A stretch of DNA of 64,000 nucleotides from Streptomyces gilvus (GTDB lineage Bacteria > Actinomycetota > Actinomycetes > Streptomycetales > Streptomycetaceae), in NCBI RefSeq assembly GCF_022513565.1, contig NZ_JAKWBE010000034.1, positions 1 through 64,000 of the forward strand, in the 5' to 3' direction. The notes under the pieces were generated by a model. That model was not told where the DNA came from. It did not search any database and saw nothing but the letters and a program-made list of their open reading frames with translations. Below, piece by piece: positions 43,550-52,275 of this stretch (the stretch's first letter is position 1; each line of letters opens with the position of its first letter). Position numbers and translations under genes: made by a program.

Positions 43550-44083
43550 CGGGGCAGGCAAAAGGCCTGCCACCCTTGCGGGCGCGGGCCTTCGTTGCGG
43601 TCCTGACGGGATTTGCTGCGGTTGATTGCGGCTTGTGCCGCGGGCGCGGCCTCCGGTTGGCGGGCGGTCCGGGGAGGCGTCGGACCCGGCACCTTTGCTG
43701 GTGGCCGGGGCAGGCAAAAGGCCCGTCACCCTTGCGGGCGTGGGCCTTCGTTGCGGTCCTGACGGGATTTGCTGCGGTCGATTGCGGCTTGTGCCGCGGG
43801 CGCGGCCTCCGGTTGGCGGGCGGTCCGGGGAGGTGTCGGACCCGGCACCTTTGCTGGTGGCCGGGGCAGGCAAAAGGCCCGTCACCCTTGCGGGCGCGGG
43901 CCTTCGTTGCGGTCCTGACGGGATTTGCTGCGGTCGATTGCGGCTTGCGCCGCGGGCGCGGCCTCCGGTTGGCGGGCGGTCCGGGGAGGTGTCGGACCCG
44001 GCACCTTTGCTGGTGGCCGGGGCAGGCAAAAGGCCCGCCACCCTTGCGGGCGCGGGCCTTCGTTGCGGTCCTGACGGGATTTG
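43550..44083. repeat. 156-bp tandem array derived from the tRNA-Asp 3' end and terminator
   Basis: About 3.4 copies with exact 156-bp period (landmark TTCGTTGCGGTCCTGACGGG at 43591, 43747, 43903 and 44059). Each unit holds a terminator-like hairpin (AAGGCCCGC...GCGGGCCTT) and 18 bp identical to the tRNA-Asp 3' end (GCGGTCCTGACGGGATTT) followed by about 100 bp of other sequence. The last copy runs into the intact tRNA-Asp gene. A related hairpin lies just outside at 43512-43548. Confidence 0.93.
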
Positions 44084-44140
44084 AACCCGCGGCCTCCACC
44101 TTGACAGGGTGGCGAGCACTCCAAACTGCTCCACAGGACC
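44066..44140 (-). tRNA. tRNA-Asp(GTC), copy 1
   Basis: 75 nt, acceptor GGTCCTG/CAGGACC, anticodon loop CTGTCAA, T loop GTTCAAATC. Nearly the same as the tRNA at 49162-49236. Its 3' end is the source or product of the adjacent tandem array. Confidence 0.95.
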
Positions 44141-44233
44141 AGGTTTCGCGGCGCCATTCGTGCGTTGCGCTGCGAGAAGAGACTGTACAGGAGGGGAGCC
44201 GCCTGGTCGAACTCACTTAGCGTGCGGGGGTCG

Positions 44234-47200
44234 TCACGGGGCCAGCTGGTCGATCGTCTTCACGATCCGCTTGTCGGAGATCGGGTACGCCGTGCCGAGC
44301 GCGTGGGCGAAATAGCTCACCCGGAGCTCCTCGATCATCCAGCGCACGTCGAGAACCTGCTGCGGCACCGGGCGCCCCTGCGGCATCTGCTCCAGGAGCC
44401 ACGCGTACTCGTCCCGCATCTCGTGCACCTTCTCCATACGGGTCGTGTCCCGCTGGACGTTCGTCGGCATCTGCTGCAGCCGGCGATCGGCGGCGACGAG
44501 ATACCGCATCAGGTCCGGCAGCCGCCGCAGCCCCGCCTCTGTCACGAAACCGGGCCTCACGAGCGCGTCCAGCTGCTGACGCACGTCCTGCAGGTTCGCC
44601 AGCAGCGCCGGGCTGCGTACGGCCTTCAGGCGGCGTTCGCAGGCCTGCCAGGCGGCCAGCACCTGCTGCACCTGCCCGACCGTCCGCACCGTCGTGTCCA
44701 CGATCTCCGCGCGCACCTTGTCGTACAGCTTCCGGTACGACTCCTCGTCCCACGCCGGCCCTCCGAAGTCACCGATCAGCCGGTCCGCCGCCGCCATCGC
44801 GCAGTCGTCGAACAGCGCCTGGACCGAGCCGTGCGGATTCGCCGACAGCCCGAGCTTCTGCGCGTTCGTCAGATGATCGCTCGCGAATTTGGCCGGATTG
44901 ACCGGAATGTTACGCAGGATCAGCCGCCGCGTGCCCTTCCACATCGCCTCGGCCTGCTCCGCCTCCGTGTCGAAGAGCCGGACCGAGACCGTGTCGCCCT
45001 CGTCCACCAGCGCGGGGTACGCCTTGACGGGTTGCCCCGCCCGGCGCGTCTCGAAGACACGCGTCAGCGAGCCGATCGTCCAGTCGGTCAGCCCCTTGCG
45101 CTCCAGGGACTCCCCGCCCTGCCGCTCGGCGGTGGCCGCCGCGGCCTGCGAGATCGCCTTGCGCGCCTTCGGCTTCAACCGGAGCTTCAGTACCTCCAGG
45201 TCCTTGTCCTCCGCCAGCTTGCGACGGCGCTCGTCGACGATCCGGAAGGTGATCCGCAGATGGTCCGGCACCTTCGACCAGTCGAAGTCCTCCGCCTCGA
45301 AGGGCACCCCCACCATGCGCTTCAGCTCGCGCGCCATGGTGGTGGTCAGGGGCTCCTGGAGGGGCACGGCCGTGTCCAGGAAACGCTTCGCGAAGTTCGG
45401 CGCCGGCACGTAGTTGCGGCGGATCGGCTTGGGCAGCGAACGGATCAGCTCCGTCACCAACTCCTCCCGCAGACCCGGGATCTGCCAGTCGAAGCCCTCG
45501 TCCGTGACCTGGTTGAGCACCTGGAGCGGGATGTGAACCGTCACACCGTCCGCGTCCGCCCCCGGCTCGAACTGGTACGTCACCCGGAACTTCAGCTGCC
45601 CCTGCCGCCAACTGTCGGGATAGTCCGCCTTGGTGACCGCCTCGGCCGACTCCCGGATCAGCATCTCCCGCTCGAAGTCCAGGAACTCCGGCTGCTCGTG
45701 CCGCTTCCGCTTCCACCACGAGTCGAAGTGGGCGCCCGACACCACGTGTTCGGGCACCCGCTGGTCGTAGAAGTCGAAGAGCGTGTCGTCGTCCACCACG
45801 ATGTCCCGGCGCCGCGCCCGGTGCTCCAACTCCTCGACCTCGCTGAGGAGCCTGCGGTTGTCGGCGAAGAACTTGTGGTGTGTGCGCCAGTCACCCTCGA
45901 CGAGCGCGTTGCGGATGAACAGCTCGCGGCTGGCCTCCGGGTCGATCCGGCCGTAGTTGACCTTCCGGTCGGCGACGATCGGGACGCCGTACAGCGTCAC
46001 CTTCTCGTACGCCATCACGGCCGCCTGGTCCTTCTCCCAGTGCGGCTCGCTGTACGTCCGCTTCAGCAGATGCTCCGCGAGCGGCTCGACCCACTCCGGC
46101 TCGATCCTCGCGTTGACACGGGCCCACAGCCGTGAGGTCTCCACCAGCTCCGCCGACATCACGAACCGCGGCGGCTTCTTGAACAGCGACGAACCCGGGA
46201 AGATCGCGAACTTGGCGTTGCGGGCGCCCAGATACTCGTTCTTCGCGCCCTCCTTCACGTCCTTCATGCCGATGTGGGAGAGCAGACCGGCGAGGAGCGA
46301 GACGTGGACGCGGTCGCCGGGGGCATCGTCCTCGTTGAGGTGGATGCCCATCTGCTTGGCGACCGTACGGAGTTGGGTGTAGATGTCCTGCCATTCGCGA
46401 ATGCGCAGGAAATTGAGGTACTCCTGCTTGCACATCCGGCGGAACGACGACGAACCCCGCTCCTTCTGCTGCTCCCGGATGTACCGCCACAGGTTCAGAT
46501 AGGCCAGGAAGTCACTGGTCTCGTCCCGGAAACGGGCATGCTGCTGGTCGGCCTGGGTCTGCTTGTCCGCGGGACGCTCGCGCGGGTCCTGGATGGACAG
46601 CGCGGCGGCTATGACCATGACCTCGCGGACACAGCCGTTCTTGTCGGCCTCCAGCACCATCCGGGCCAGCCGCGGGTCCACCGGCAGCTGGGCCAGCTTG
46701 CGGCCGGTCTGCGTCAGCCGCTTCCGCGGGTCCTTCTCGGCCGGGTCGAGCGCGCCCAGCTCCTGCAGCAGCTGCACACCGTCACGGATGTTGCGGTGGT
46801 CCGGCGGGTCGATGAACGGGAACTTCTCGATGTCCCCGAGACCGGCCGCCGTCATCTGCAGGATCACGGACGCGAGGTTCGTGCGCAGGATCTCCGCGTC
46901 GGTGAACTCCGGACGAGCCTCGAAGTCGTCCTCCGAGTAGAGCCGGATGCAGATACCGTCGCTCGTACGCCCGCAGCGGCCCTTGCGCTGGTTGGCGCTG
47001 GCCTGACTGATCGGCTCGATCGGCAGCCGCTGGACCTTCGTGCGATGGCTGTAACGGGAGATGCGCGCGAAGCCCGGGTCGATGACGTACTTGATGCCCG
47101 GCACGGTCAGAGAGGTCTCGGCGACGTTCGTCGCCAGAACGATCCTGCGCCCGGTGTGCGGTTGGAAGACACGATGCTGCTCGGCGTGGGACAGCCGGGC

Positions 47201-48217
47201 GTACAGCGGCAGAATCTCCGTGAAGCGGTACTGCTTGCGAGTGAGCGCGTCCGCCGTGTCCCGGATCTCCCGCTCACCGGAGAGGAAGACGAGGATGTCC
47301 CCCTTCCCCTCCCCCATCAGCTCCTCGACCGCGTCCGTGATCGCCGTGATCTGATCCCGGTCCGAGTCGTCCGAGTCGTCCTCCAGCAGCGGCCGGTACC
47401 GCACCTCCACCGGATACGTCCGCCCGCTGACCTCGACGATCGGCGCGTCCCCGAAATGCCGGGAGAAACGCTCCGGATCGATGGTCGCCGAGGTGATGAC
47501 GACCTTCAGATCGGGCCGGCGCGGCAACAACTGCGCCAGATACCCCAGCAGGAAGTCGATGTTGAGGGACCGCTCATGGGCCTCGTCGATGATGATCGTG
47601 TCGTAGGCGCGCAGCTCGCGGTCCGTCTGGATCTCGGCGAGCAGGATGCCGTCCGTCATCAGCTTGACGAAGGTCGCGTCCTGGTTCACCTGGTCCGTGA
47701 AGCGGACCTTCCAGCCGACGGCCTCGCCCAGCGGGGTGTCCAGCTCCTCCGCGACCCGCTCGGCCACCGTACGGGCCGCGATACGACGGGGCTGGGTGTG
47801 CCCGATCATGCCGCGCACCCCACGCCCCAGCTCCAGACAGATCTTCGGGATCTGGGTGGTCTTGCCGGACCCGGTCTCACCGGCCACGATGACGACCTGG
47901 TGATCGCGGATGGCCTCGGCGATCTCGTCCTTCTTCTGGCTGACCGGCAACTGCTCGGGATAGGTGACGGCGGGCACACGGGAGCGCCGGGTGCCGATGC
48001 GTTCCTCGGCCTTGCCGATCTCGCCCTCGATCTCGGCGAGCACGGCGGCGCGAGCCTCCGGCTTACGGATCTTGCGCGCGCCTTCGAGCCTGCGCCCGAG
48101 CCGCTGCGCGTCGCGCAGGGACAGCTCGGTCAGGCGGGGGGCGAGGGAGCCGAGGGCCGGGGTGCCGGGCGCCGGGGTACCGGGAGCCGGGGTGCCAGGG
48201 GCAGGGTGCGTAGACAT
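44234..48217 (-). CDS. hrpA: ATP-dependent RNA helicase HrpA (DEAH-box)
   Basis: 1327 aa. After a PAPGT-repeat N-terminus, the two RecA-like domains show GETGSGKT (motif I), DEAH in IIIDEAHERS (II), TSATID (III) and QRKGRCGR (VI). The HA2, OB-fold and long DUF3418 C-terminal region follow, giving the 1300-residue length typical of bacterial HrpA. Probable role in RNA/ribosome remodelling and mRNA processing. It has a single large ORF from ATG 48217 with no nearby partner. GGGG-rich upstream sequence provides a weak RBS. Confidence 0.95.
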   Translation of the reverse strand: MSTHPAPGTPAPGTPAPGTPALGSLAPRLTELSLRDAQRLGRRLEGARKIRKPEARAAVLAEIEGEIGKAEERIGTRRSRVPAVTYPEQLPVSQKKDEIAEAIRDHQVVIVAGETGSGKTTQIPKICLELGRGVRGMIGHTQPRRIAARTVAERVAEELDTPLGEAVGWKVRFTDQVNQDATFVKLMTDGILLAEIQTDRELRAYDTIIIDEAHERSLNIDFLLGYLAQLLPRRPDLKVVITSATIDPERFSRHFGDAPIVEVSGRTYPVEVRYRPLLEDDSDDSDRDQITAITDAVEELMGEGKGDILVFLSGEREIRDTADALTRKQYRFTEILPLYARLSHAEQHRVFQPHTGRRIVLATNVAETSLTVPGIKYVIDPGFARISRYSHRTKVQRLPIEPISQASANQRKGRCGRTSDGICIRLYSEDDFEARPEFTDAEILRTNLASVILQMTAAGLGDIEKFPFIDPPDHRNIRDGVQLLQELGALDPAEKDPRKRLTQTGRKLAQLPVDPRLARMVLEADKNGCVREVMVIAAALSIQDPRERPADKQTQADQQHARFRDETSDFLAYLNLWRYIREQQKERGSSSFRRMCKQEYLNFLRIREWQDIYTQLRTVAKQMGIHLNEDDAPGDRVHVSLLAGLLSHIGMKDVKEGAKNEYLGARNAKFAIFPGSSLFKKPPRFVMSAELVETSRLWARVNARIEPEWVEPLAEHLLKRTYSEPHWEKDQAAVMAYEKVTLYGVPIVADRKVNYGRIDPEASRELFIRNALVEGDWRTHHKFFADNRRLLSEVEELEHRARRRDIVVDDDTLFDFYDQRVPEHVVSGAHFDSWWKRKRHEQPEFLDFEREMLIRESAEAVTKADYPDSWRQGQLKFRVTYQFEPGADADGVTVHIPLQVLNQVTDEGFDWQIPGLREELVTELIRSLPKPIRRNYVPAPNFAKRFLDTAVPLQEPLTTTMARELKRMVGVPFEAEDFDWSKVPDHLRITFRIVDERRRKLAEDKDLEVLKLRLKPKARKAISQAAAATAERQGGESLERKGLTDWTIGSLTRVFETRRAGQPVKAYPALVDEGDTVSVRLFDTEAEQAEAMWKGTRRLILRNIPVNPAKFASDHLTNAQKLGLSANPHGSVQALFDDCAMAAADRLIGDFGGPAWDEESYRKLYDKVRAEIVDTTVRTVGQVQQVLAAWQACERRLKAVRSPALLANLQDVRQQLDALVRPGFVTEAGLRRLPDLMRYLVAADRRLQQMPTNVQRDTTRMEKVHEMRDEYAWLLEQMPQGRPVPQQVLDVRWMIEELRVSYFAHALGTAYPISDKRIVKTIDQLAP

Positions 48218-48285
48218 ACGCGATCCAGGATCTCATCCCCGGGAAATGCGTGGCGAACGATTTGTAACCGGCGGCTACCGGGCAC

Positions 48286-48654
48286 CTACGGCGTCCGCTG
48301 GGCGGGTGGGGCGGAGGTCGGTGCGGCGGTCGGCGTGGCGGGCGGTGCGGCGGGTGCGGTGGCGGCCGGTGCGGCCTGCTGCCGTGCGCTGCCGACGTCC
48401 CCCAGAGCGATCGACCTGGCCGTGTTCGACACGGCCTTGATGCCCAGATAAGCGGTCGTCATGCTGCTCACGGCGGTGAACGCGGCGGTGAGCACGCCCA
48501 CGATCACCGACTTGTCACCGTCCAGCCGCCACACGCCGAAGACCGCGACCCCGGCGATGGCCAGATTGCTGACCACCACGGCCAGCAGCCCGTACCGGGC
48601 CCGGTCCTTCTCCAACTCGACGTCCCGAATGGCTCTGGCCTCACTGTGACTCAT
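48286..48654 (-). CDS. Small membrane protein with Ala/Pro-rich tail
   Basis: 122 aa. A charged N-terminus (MSHSEARAIRDVELEKDRAR) precedes two transmembrane helices (LLAVVVSNLAIAGVAVFGVW and SVIVGVLTAAFTAVSSMTTA) and a low-complexity Ala/Pro/Thr tail. No family recognised. ATG 48654 follows GGGAGCGGGGGACG. Confidence 0.7.
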   Translation of the reverse strand: MSHSEARAIRDVELEKDRARYGLLAVVVSNLAIAGVAVFGVWRLDGDKSVIVGVLTAAFTAVSSMTTAYLGIKAVSNTARSIALGDVGSARQQAAPAATAPAAPPATPTAAPTSAPPAQRTP

Positions 48655-48733
48655 CGTCCCCCGCTCCCTGCCCCAACGCCGACCCGCCAGAACCTAGCGC
48701 CGCACGCCCCCGGTGCCAACCTGCTCCCATCCG

Positions 48734-48919
48734 TCACCGCCCCCGCAACTCAGCGACCCGAGCGTCCACTTGCGCCCGGTCGTACCCCCGACGGGCAAGG
48801 TCGAAGACCGGGGGCGCGTCGGGCGCCGTACCCGCGACGAGCCGGGAGATGTAGGCATCGACCTGGGCACGGTCGTAACCGCGCCGGACGATCTCGAAGC
48901 CGTGGAAGTCGCTCACCAT
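48734..48919 (-). CDS. DivIVA-motif mini-protein with duplicated RRGYDRAQVD
   Basis: 61 aa. The motif RRGYDRAQVDAYI, typical of the N-terminal lipid-binding crossed-loop of DivIVA-domain proteins, occurs twice, the second as RRGYDRAQVDARVAELRGR. The long coiled coil of true DivIVA is absent. ATG 48919 follows GGGGGCGG; GTG 48916 is the alternative. It may bind curved membrane or compete with DivIVA, but this is inference from the motif. Confidence 0.7.
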   Translation of the reverse strand: MVSDFHGFEIVRRGYDRAQVDAYISRLVAGTAPDAPPVFDLARRGYDRAQVDARVAELRGR

Positions 48920-49029
48920 GAACATCCGCCCCCTGTTCGACTGATCACCTGATCACCTGATCACGTGATCCAGTGAACCGTCTGCATACGCCAGATCGAA
49001 CCCACGACGCGCTGCACGAGACATACAAA

Positions 49030-49057
49030 AAGGCCCCGATCCGTAGATCGGGGCCTT
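49030..49057 (-). terminator. Terminator of the tRNA Glu-Asp-Phe cluster
   Basis: AAGGCCCCGATC pairs with GATCGGGGCCTT around CGTA, followed on the minus strand by a T tract (complement of AAAAA). Confidence 0.88.
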
Positions 49058-49062
49058 AGTTG

Positions 49063-49136
49063 TGGCTGGGGCCGGGGTCGAACCGGCGACCTATCGCTTT
49101 TCAGGCGATCGCTCGTACCAACTGAGCTACCCAGCC
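49063..49136 (-). tRNA. tRNA-Phe(GAA)
   Basis: 74 nt, acceptor GGCTGGG/CCCAGCC, anticodon loop CTGAAAA in ATCGC/GCGAT, T loop GTTCGAC. Last in the Glu-Asp-Phe cluster. Confidence 0.95.
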
Positions 49137-49161
49137 GTCAAGGCCTTTTGCAAGGCCTTTG

Positions 49162-49236
49162 CGGTCCTGACGGGATTTGAACCCGCGGCCTCCACCTTGA
49201 CAGGGTGGCGAGCACTCCAAACTGCTCCACAGGACC
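49162..49236 (-). tRNA. tRNA-Asp(GTC), copy 2
   Basis: 75 nt, anticodon loop CTGTCAA. Matches the tRNA at 44066-44140 across the molecule, but without a repeat array at its 3' side. Confidence 0.95.
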
Positions 49237-49277
49237 AAGCTTTGTGAGCGACCACCAGTGTCGCACACGGTTTTGCG

Positions 49278-49350
49278 TGCCCCCAACGGGATTCGAACCC
49301 GTGCTACCGCCTTGAAAGGGCGGCGTCCTAGGCCGCTAGACGATGAGGGC
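49278..49350 (-). tRNA. tRNA-Glu(TTC)
   Basis: 73 nt, acceptor GCCCTCA pairing with TGGGGGC (one G-T pair), anticodon loop CTTTCAA in CCGCC/GGCGG. First of the cluster. Confidence 0.94.
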
Positions 49351-49430
49351 TATCGGCCCGCCTGGGCGCTTCTCAGCGCGTCGGGGACGTGAGAAGCATA
49401 TGGGATGCGGGGAGGGATCGCCAAAACGGT

Positions 49431-51002
49431 TTAGGAGGCCGAGGGGGAAGGGGCTGATGGGGTGGGTGTGGCGGGGGTGGCCCCGGGCTTGTTGTCGTCG
49501 GGGAGGTGGCGGCTGACCTCCGCCGTGGTCTCGCCCAGGCCGCCGAGTTTGATCGCGTCCCAGGCCTGGAGGCGTCGGCTGTCGCGGTCGAAGTACAGGA
49601 TCGAGGCCTCGATGGGGGCCGGGTACTTGTGTTCGAGGGCGCGCAGGCCGCTGCCGCCCGTGGAGCCTTCCATGCGCAGCCGGGTGCCGTACTTGAGGAT
49701 CTCGTCGCCCTCGTGGTGCAGGTGTCCGCACAGGACGAGCGGGACGTTGCCGTCGACCTCGCGGGCGGCGGAGGGTTCGTGGACCATGGCGACGTCGACG
49801 GGGGCGCCGGCGGCTTTCTGGTCGTTGAGGGCGGAGGCGAGGCGGTCGCCGGCGAGTTGTTCGGAGGCGTCGGCGCCGGGTTTGTTGGAGCGGTCGGGGG
49901 TGAACTGGGGGTCGCCCATGCCGGCGAAGCGCAGTCCGGCGATGGTCTCCGCCTTGCCGTTGTCGAGGACGTGGACGTTCTTCATGCGTTCGAGGTAGCG
50001 CTGGGTGAGGTGGGAGTCGTGGTTGCCGCGGACCCATACGTAGGGGGCGCCGAGGTCGGCGATGGGGTCCAGGAAGCCGTTTTCGGCGGCTGTGCCGTGG
50101 TCCATGGTGTCGCCGGTGTCGACGATGACGTTGACCTTGTACTGCTGTACGAGCGAGGCGATGATCTTCCAGCTCGCGGGGTTGAGGTGGATGTCGGAGA
50201 CGTGCAGGACGCGGATGGTGGTGGGGTCGGGCTGGTAGGCGGGGAGGGTGGAGGTGACGTCGTACAGCTTGGTCACGTTCGTGACCAGGCGGGCCAATTC
50301 CCTTTGGTAGACGTCGAATTCGGTGACGATGTTGCGGGCGTTGCCGACCAGGGAGGGGGCTGAGGAGAGCAGGCCGGAGTATTTGGGTTCGAGGACGGAG
50401 TCGGGGTTCCAGGTGGCGTAGGCGGTGGCGCCGGAGGCCATCAGCAGGGCGAGGGCGGTGCCGCCGGCGGCGAGGGCGCGGCGGGGGCGGCGGTAGACGG
50501 CGAGGCCGAGGGCGGTGGCGCCGGAGACGACGGCGACGCAGGAGCGCAGGGCGAGCTCGAGGGTGCCGTGCTGGACATCGTGGGCGACTTCGTCCTGGAG
50601 GCCGGAGAGGCGTTCGGGGTGGTCGACGAGGGCTTGGGAGCGGACGGGGTCGAGCTGGTCGACGTTGACGTCGAGGCGGACGGGGGCGTGGTGGGTGTTG
50701 AGTTCGAGGGCGCCCAGGGGTGAGACGTTGATCTTCGTGCCGCCGGTGAGGGAGGGGCGGAGGGTCATGGTGGTGTTCATCGGGCCGACCGGTACCCGTA
50801 CGTTGCCGACGATGAGCAGTCCGAGCCAGGCGCCGAGGAGGACGACCGCGACGAGGCCGAGGGCGCGGGCCCAGGGGTGTGGTTGGGGGAGGAGTTCGGC
50901 GGTGGGGTGTTGTCGGCGGGAGCGGTAGTGGCGGGTGAGGGTGTGCGGGGACGTGCGGATGCGGTTCACGACGGTCGACGCCATGGCGGGGACGCGGGCC
51001 AT
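49431..51002 (-). CDS. Membrane-anchored metallophosphoesterase
   Basis: 523 aa calcineurin-like phosphoesterase. Two to three transmembrane helices occupy residues about 42-62 and 165-215, with an extracytoplasmic loop between. The catalytic domain (residues about 275-480) has the full metal-binding set: VSDIHLN, DTGDTMDHG, RGNHDSH and CGHLHHEG. The tail is Ser/Pro-rich. Start ATG 51002 or ATG 50984 is uncertain since the RBS is weak. Substrate unknown. Divergent from the metallopeptidase gene. Confidence 0.88.
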   Translation of the reverse strand: MARVPAMASTVVNRIRTSPHTLTRHYRSRRQHPTAELLPQPHPWARALGLVAVVLLGAWLGLLIVGNVRVPVGPMNTTMTLRPSLTGGTKINVSPLGALELNTHHAPVRLDVNVDQLDPVRSQALVDHPERLSGLQDEVAHDVQHGTLELALRSCVAVVSGATALGLAVYRRPRRALAAGGTALALLMASGATAYATWNPDSVLEPKYSGLLSSAPSLVGNARNIVTEFDVYQRELARLVTNVTKLYDVTSTLPAYQPDPTTIRVLHVSDIHLNPASWKIIASLVQQYKVNVIVDTGDTMDHGTAAENGFLDPIADLGAPYVWVRGNHDSHLTQRYLERMKNVHVLDNGKAETIAGLRFAGMGDPQFTPDRSNKPGADASEQLAGDRLASALNDQKAAGAPVDVAMVHEPSAAREVDGNVPLVLCGHLHHEGDEILKYGTRLRMEGSTGGSGLRALEHKYPAPIEASILYFDRDSRRLQAWDAIKLGGLGETTAEVSRHLPDDNKPGATPATPTPSAPSPSAS

Positions 51003-51087
51003 TGGTCCCGTATGCCCAAGTGCGGGGGTGGATATGCGGGCGGGTTGGTGACTCTCGTGCGGGCGCTCGGTGGCTGACAATGGGCGT

Positions 51088-51438
51088 GTGCTGGAGATGA
51101 CGCGCGAGGAGTTCGAGGAACTGGTCGCCGAGGCGTTGGACCGGATTCCGCCGGAGCTGACACGGTTGATGGACAACGTCGCGGTGTTCGTGGAGGACGA
51201 ACCGCCCGCCGACGATCCCGAGCTGCTCGGGCTGTACGAGGGCACTCCGTTGACGGACCGGGGGGAGTGGTACGCCGGTGTGCTGCCGGATCGCATCACT
51301 GTCTATCGGGGGCCGACGCTGCGGATGTGCGACAGCCGGGAGGACGTGGTCGCGGAGACCGAGGTGACGGTGGTGCACGAGATCGCGCATCACTTCGGGA
51401 TCGACGACGCGCGGCTGCATGCGCTGGGGTACGGGTAG
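51088..51438 (+). CDS. Zincin-like metallopeptidase family protein
   Basis: 116 aa. The HExxH motif is clear (VVHEIAHHFGID), with a downstream acidic residue as third ligand candidate; this is the small DUF1025/zincin-like family whose peptidase activity is unproven. GTG 51088 gives LEMTREEFEELVAEAL, the usual family N-terminus. GACAAT ends 6 nt upstream, so this may also be a leaderless transcript. Confidence 0.88.
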   Translation: MLEMTREEFEELVAEALDRIPPELTRLMDNVAVFVEDEPPADDPELLGLYEGTPLTDRGEWYAGVLPDRITVYRGPTLRMCDSREDVVAETEVTVVHEIAHHFGIDDARLHALGYG

Positions 51439-51523
51439 GGGGTGCGGGGCGGGCGCGTGTCCTCTTGTGGGGGGCGGGAGTTGAGGAGGTTGACTTCTCC
51501 CTCCGCCTGAGAGGTGGCTCCCC

Positions 51524-52042
51524 GTGCGCCCCTTGTACGTACCTGTCCGTCTGGCCGTCACGGTCATGGCCGTCGCCGCGACTGCCGGTTGTATGAGCGT
51601 GGGTGACGACGGGGGTGGCGGGGGCGCGAAGCCGGCGCACTCGGCGGGCCGGCGGGGTGGTGCGGATTCGGGTGGGGGGTCGGCGGTGTCCGGTGGCGGC
51701 TCCGGGACGGGGGCGGTGGCCGACGGGAAGCACGGGGGGAAGAAGGGCAGGGGGAAGGCGGGGGAGTCGGCGTCTCCGGGTGCTTCGCCGTCGGCGGGCC
51801 CGAGTGGTTCCGCTCCGGCGCGGGGCGGCCCGGGCAGGAGTGCCGCGCCGGGGGTGCCTACGCCGACGGGGGCGCAGCCCACGCCGACGCAGAGTGCCGA
51901 GCAGCCGACGCCGTCCGAGCAGCCGCCGTCGTCCGCGACGGAGCCGTCGTCGTCGGCGGAGCCGTCGTCGTCGGCGCATCAGGACACGGGGGCGCAGTTG
52001 GAGGACCGTGAGCCGGCGCCGATGGCGGGGTCGCCGGTGTGA
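51524..52042 (+). CDS. Low-complexity lipoprotein
   Basis: 172 aa. Signal peptide LAVTVMAVAATAGC with lipobox (Cys about residue 23), then an entirely low-complexity Gly/Ser/Pro/Thr-rich tail with SSSAEPSSSA-type repeats. It may be a wall-spanning linker without enzymatic domain. The start at GTG 51524 follows GAGAGGTGG. Confidence 0.65.
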   Translation: MRPLYVPVRLAVTVMAVAATAGCMSVGDDGGGGGAKPAHSAGRRGGADSGGGSAVSGGGSGTGAVADGKHGGKKGRGKAGESASPGASPSAGPSGSAPARGGPGRSAAPGVPTPTGAQPTPTQSAEQPTPSEQPPSSATEPSSSAEPSSSAHQDTGAQLEDREPAPMAGSPV

Positions 52043-52275
52043 TGTGCGGGGCGGCACGTGACCTTGCCTACAGGGGCGGGGTCTGGTTTGCCTTCGGGGG
52101 TGGGGGGTGCGTATGGTGGTAGATCGTTTGATCCCATTGCCCGGCGCCATTGCAGAGAGCGCCGCGTGGCGCGTTCTCTCCCTTGCCGTGGCTGACCGCA
52201 TAGAGGCGGTCGTATTGCGAATTCACGGAGTTGACGGGCGCGTGCCGACGAGACTCCGGAAGGTTTCGCTTACGC

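Noticed and set aside
43550-44083. CRISPR-like periodic repeats
   Set aside because: The whole 156-bp unit repeats with no variable spacers and there are no cas genes, so this is a tandem duplication and not a CRISPR array.
42937-44220. 427-aa plus-strand frame with internal 52-residue repeats
   Set aside because: The peptide repeats are just translation of the 156-bp tRNA-derived array. The frame runs through the tRNA-Asp gene and antisense to the DUF6274-like gene.
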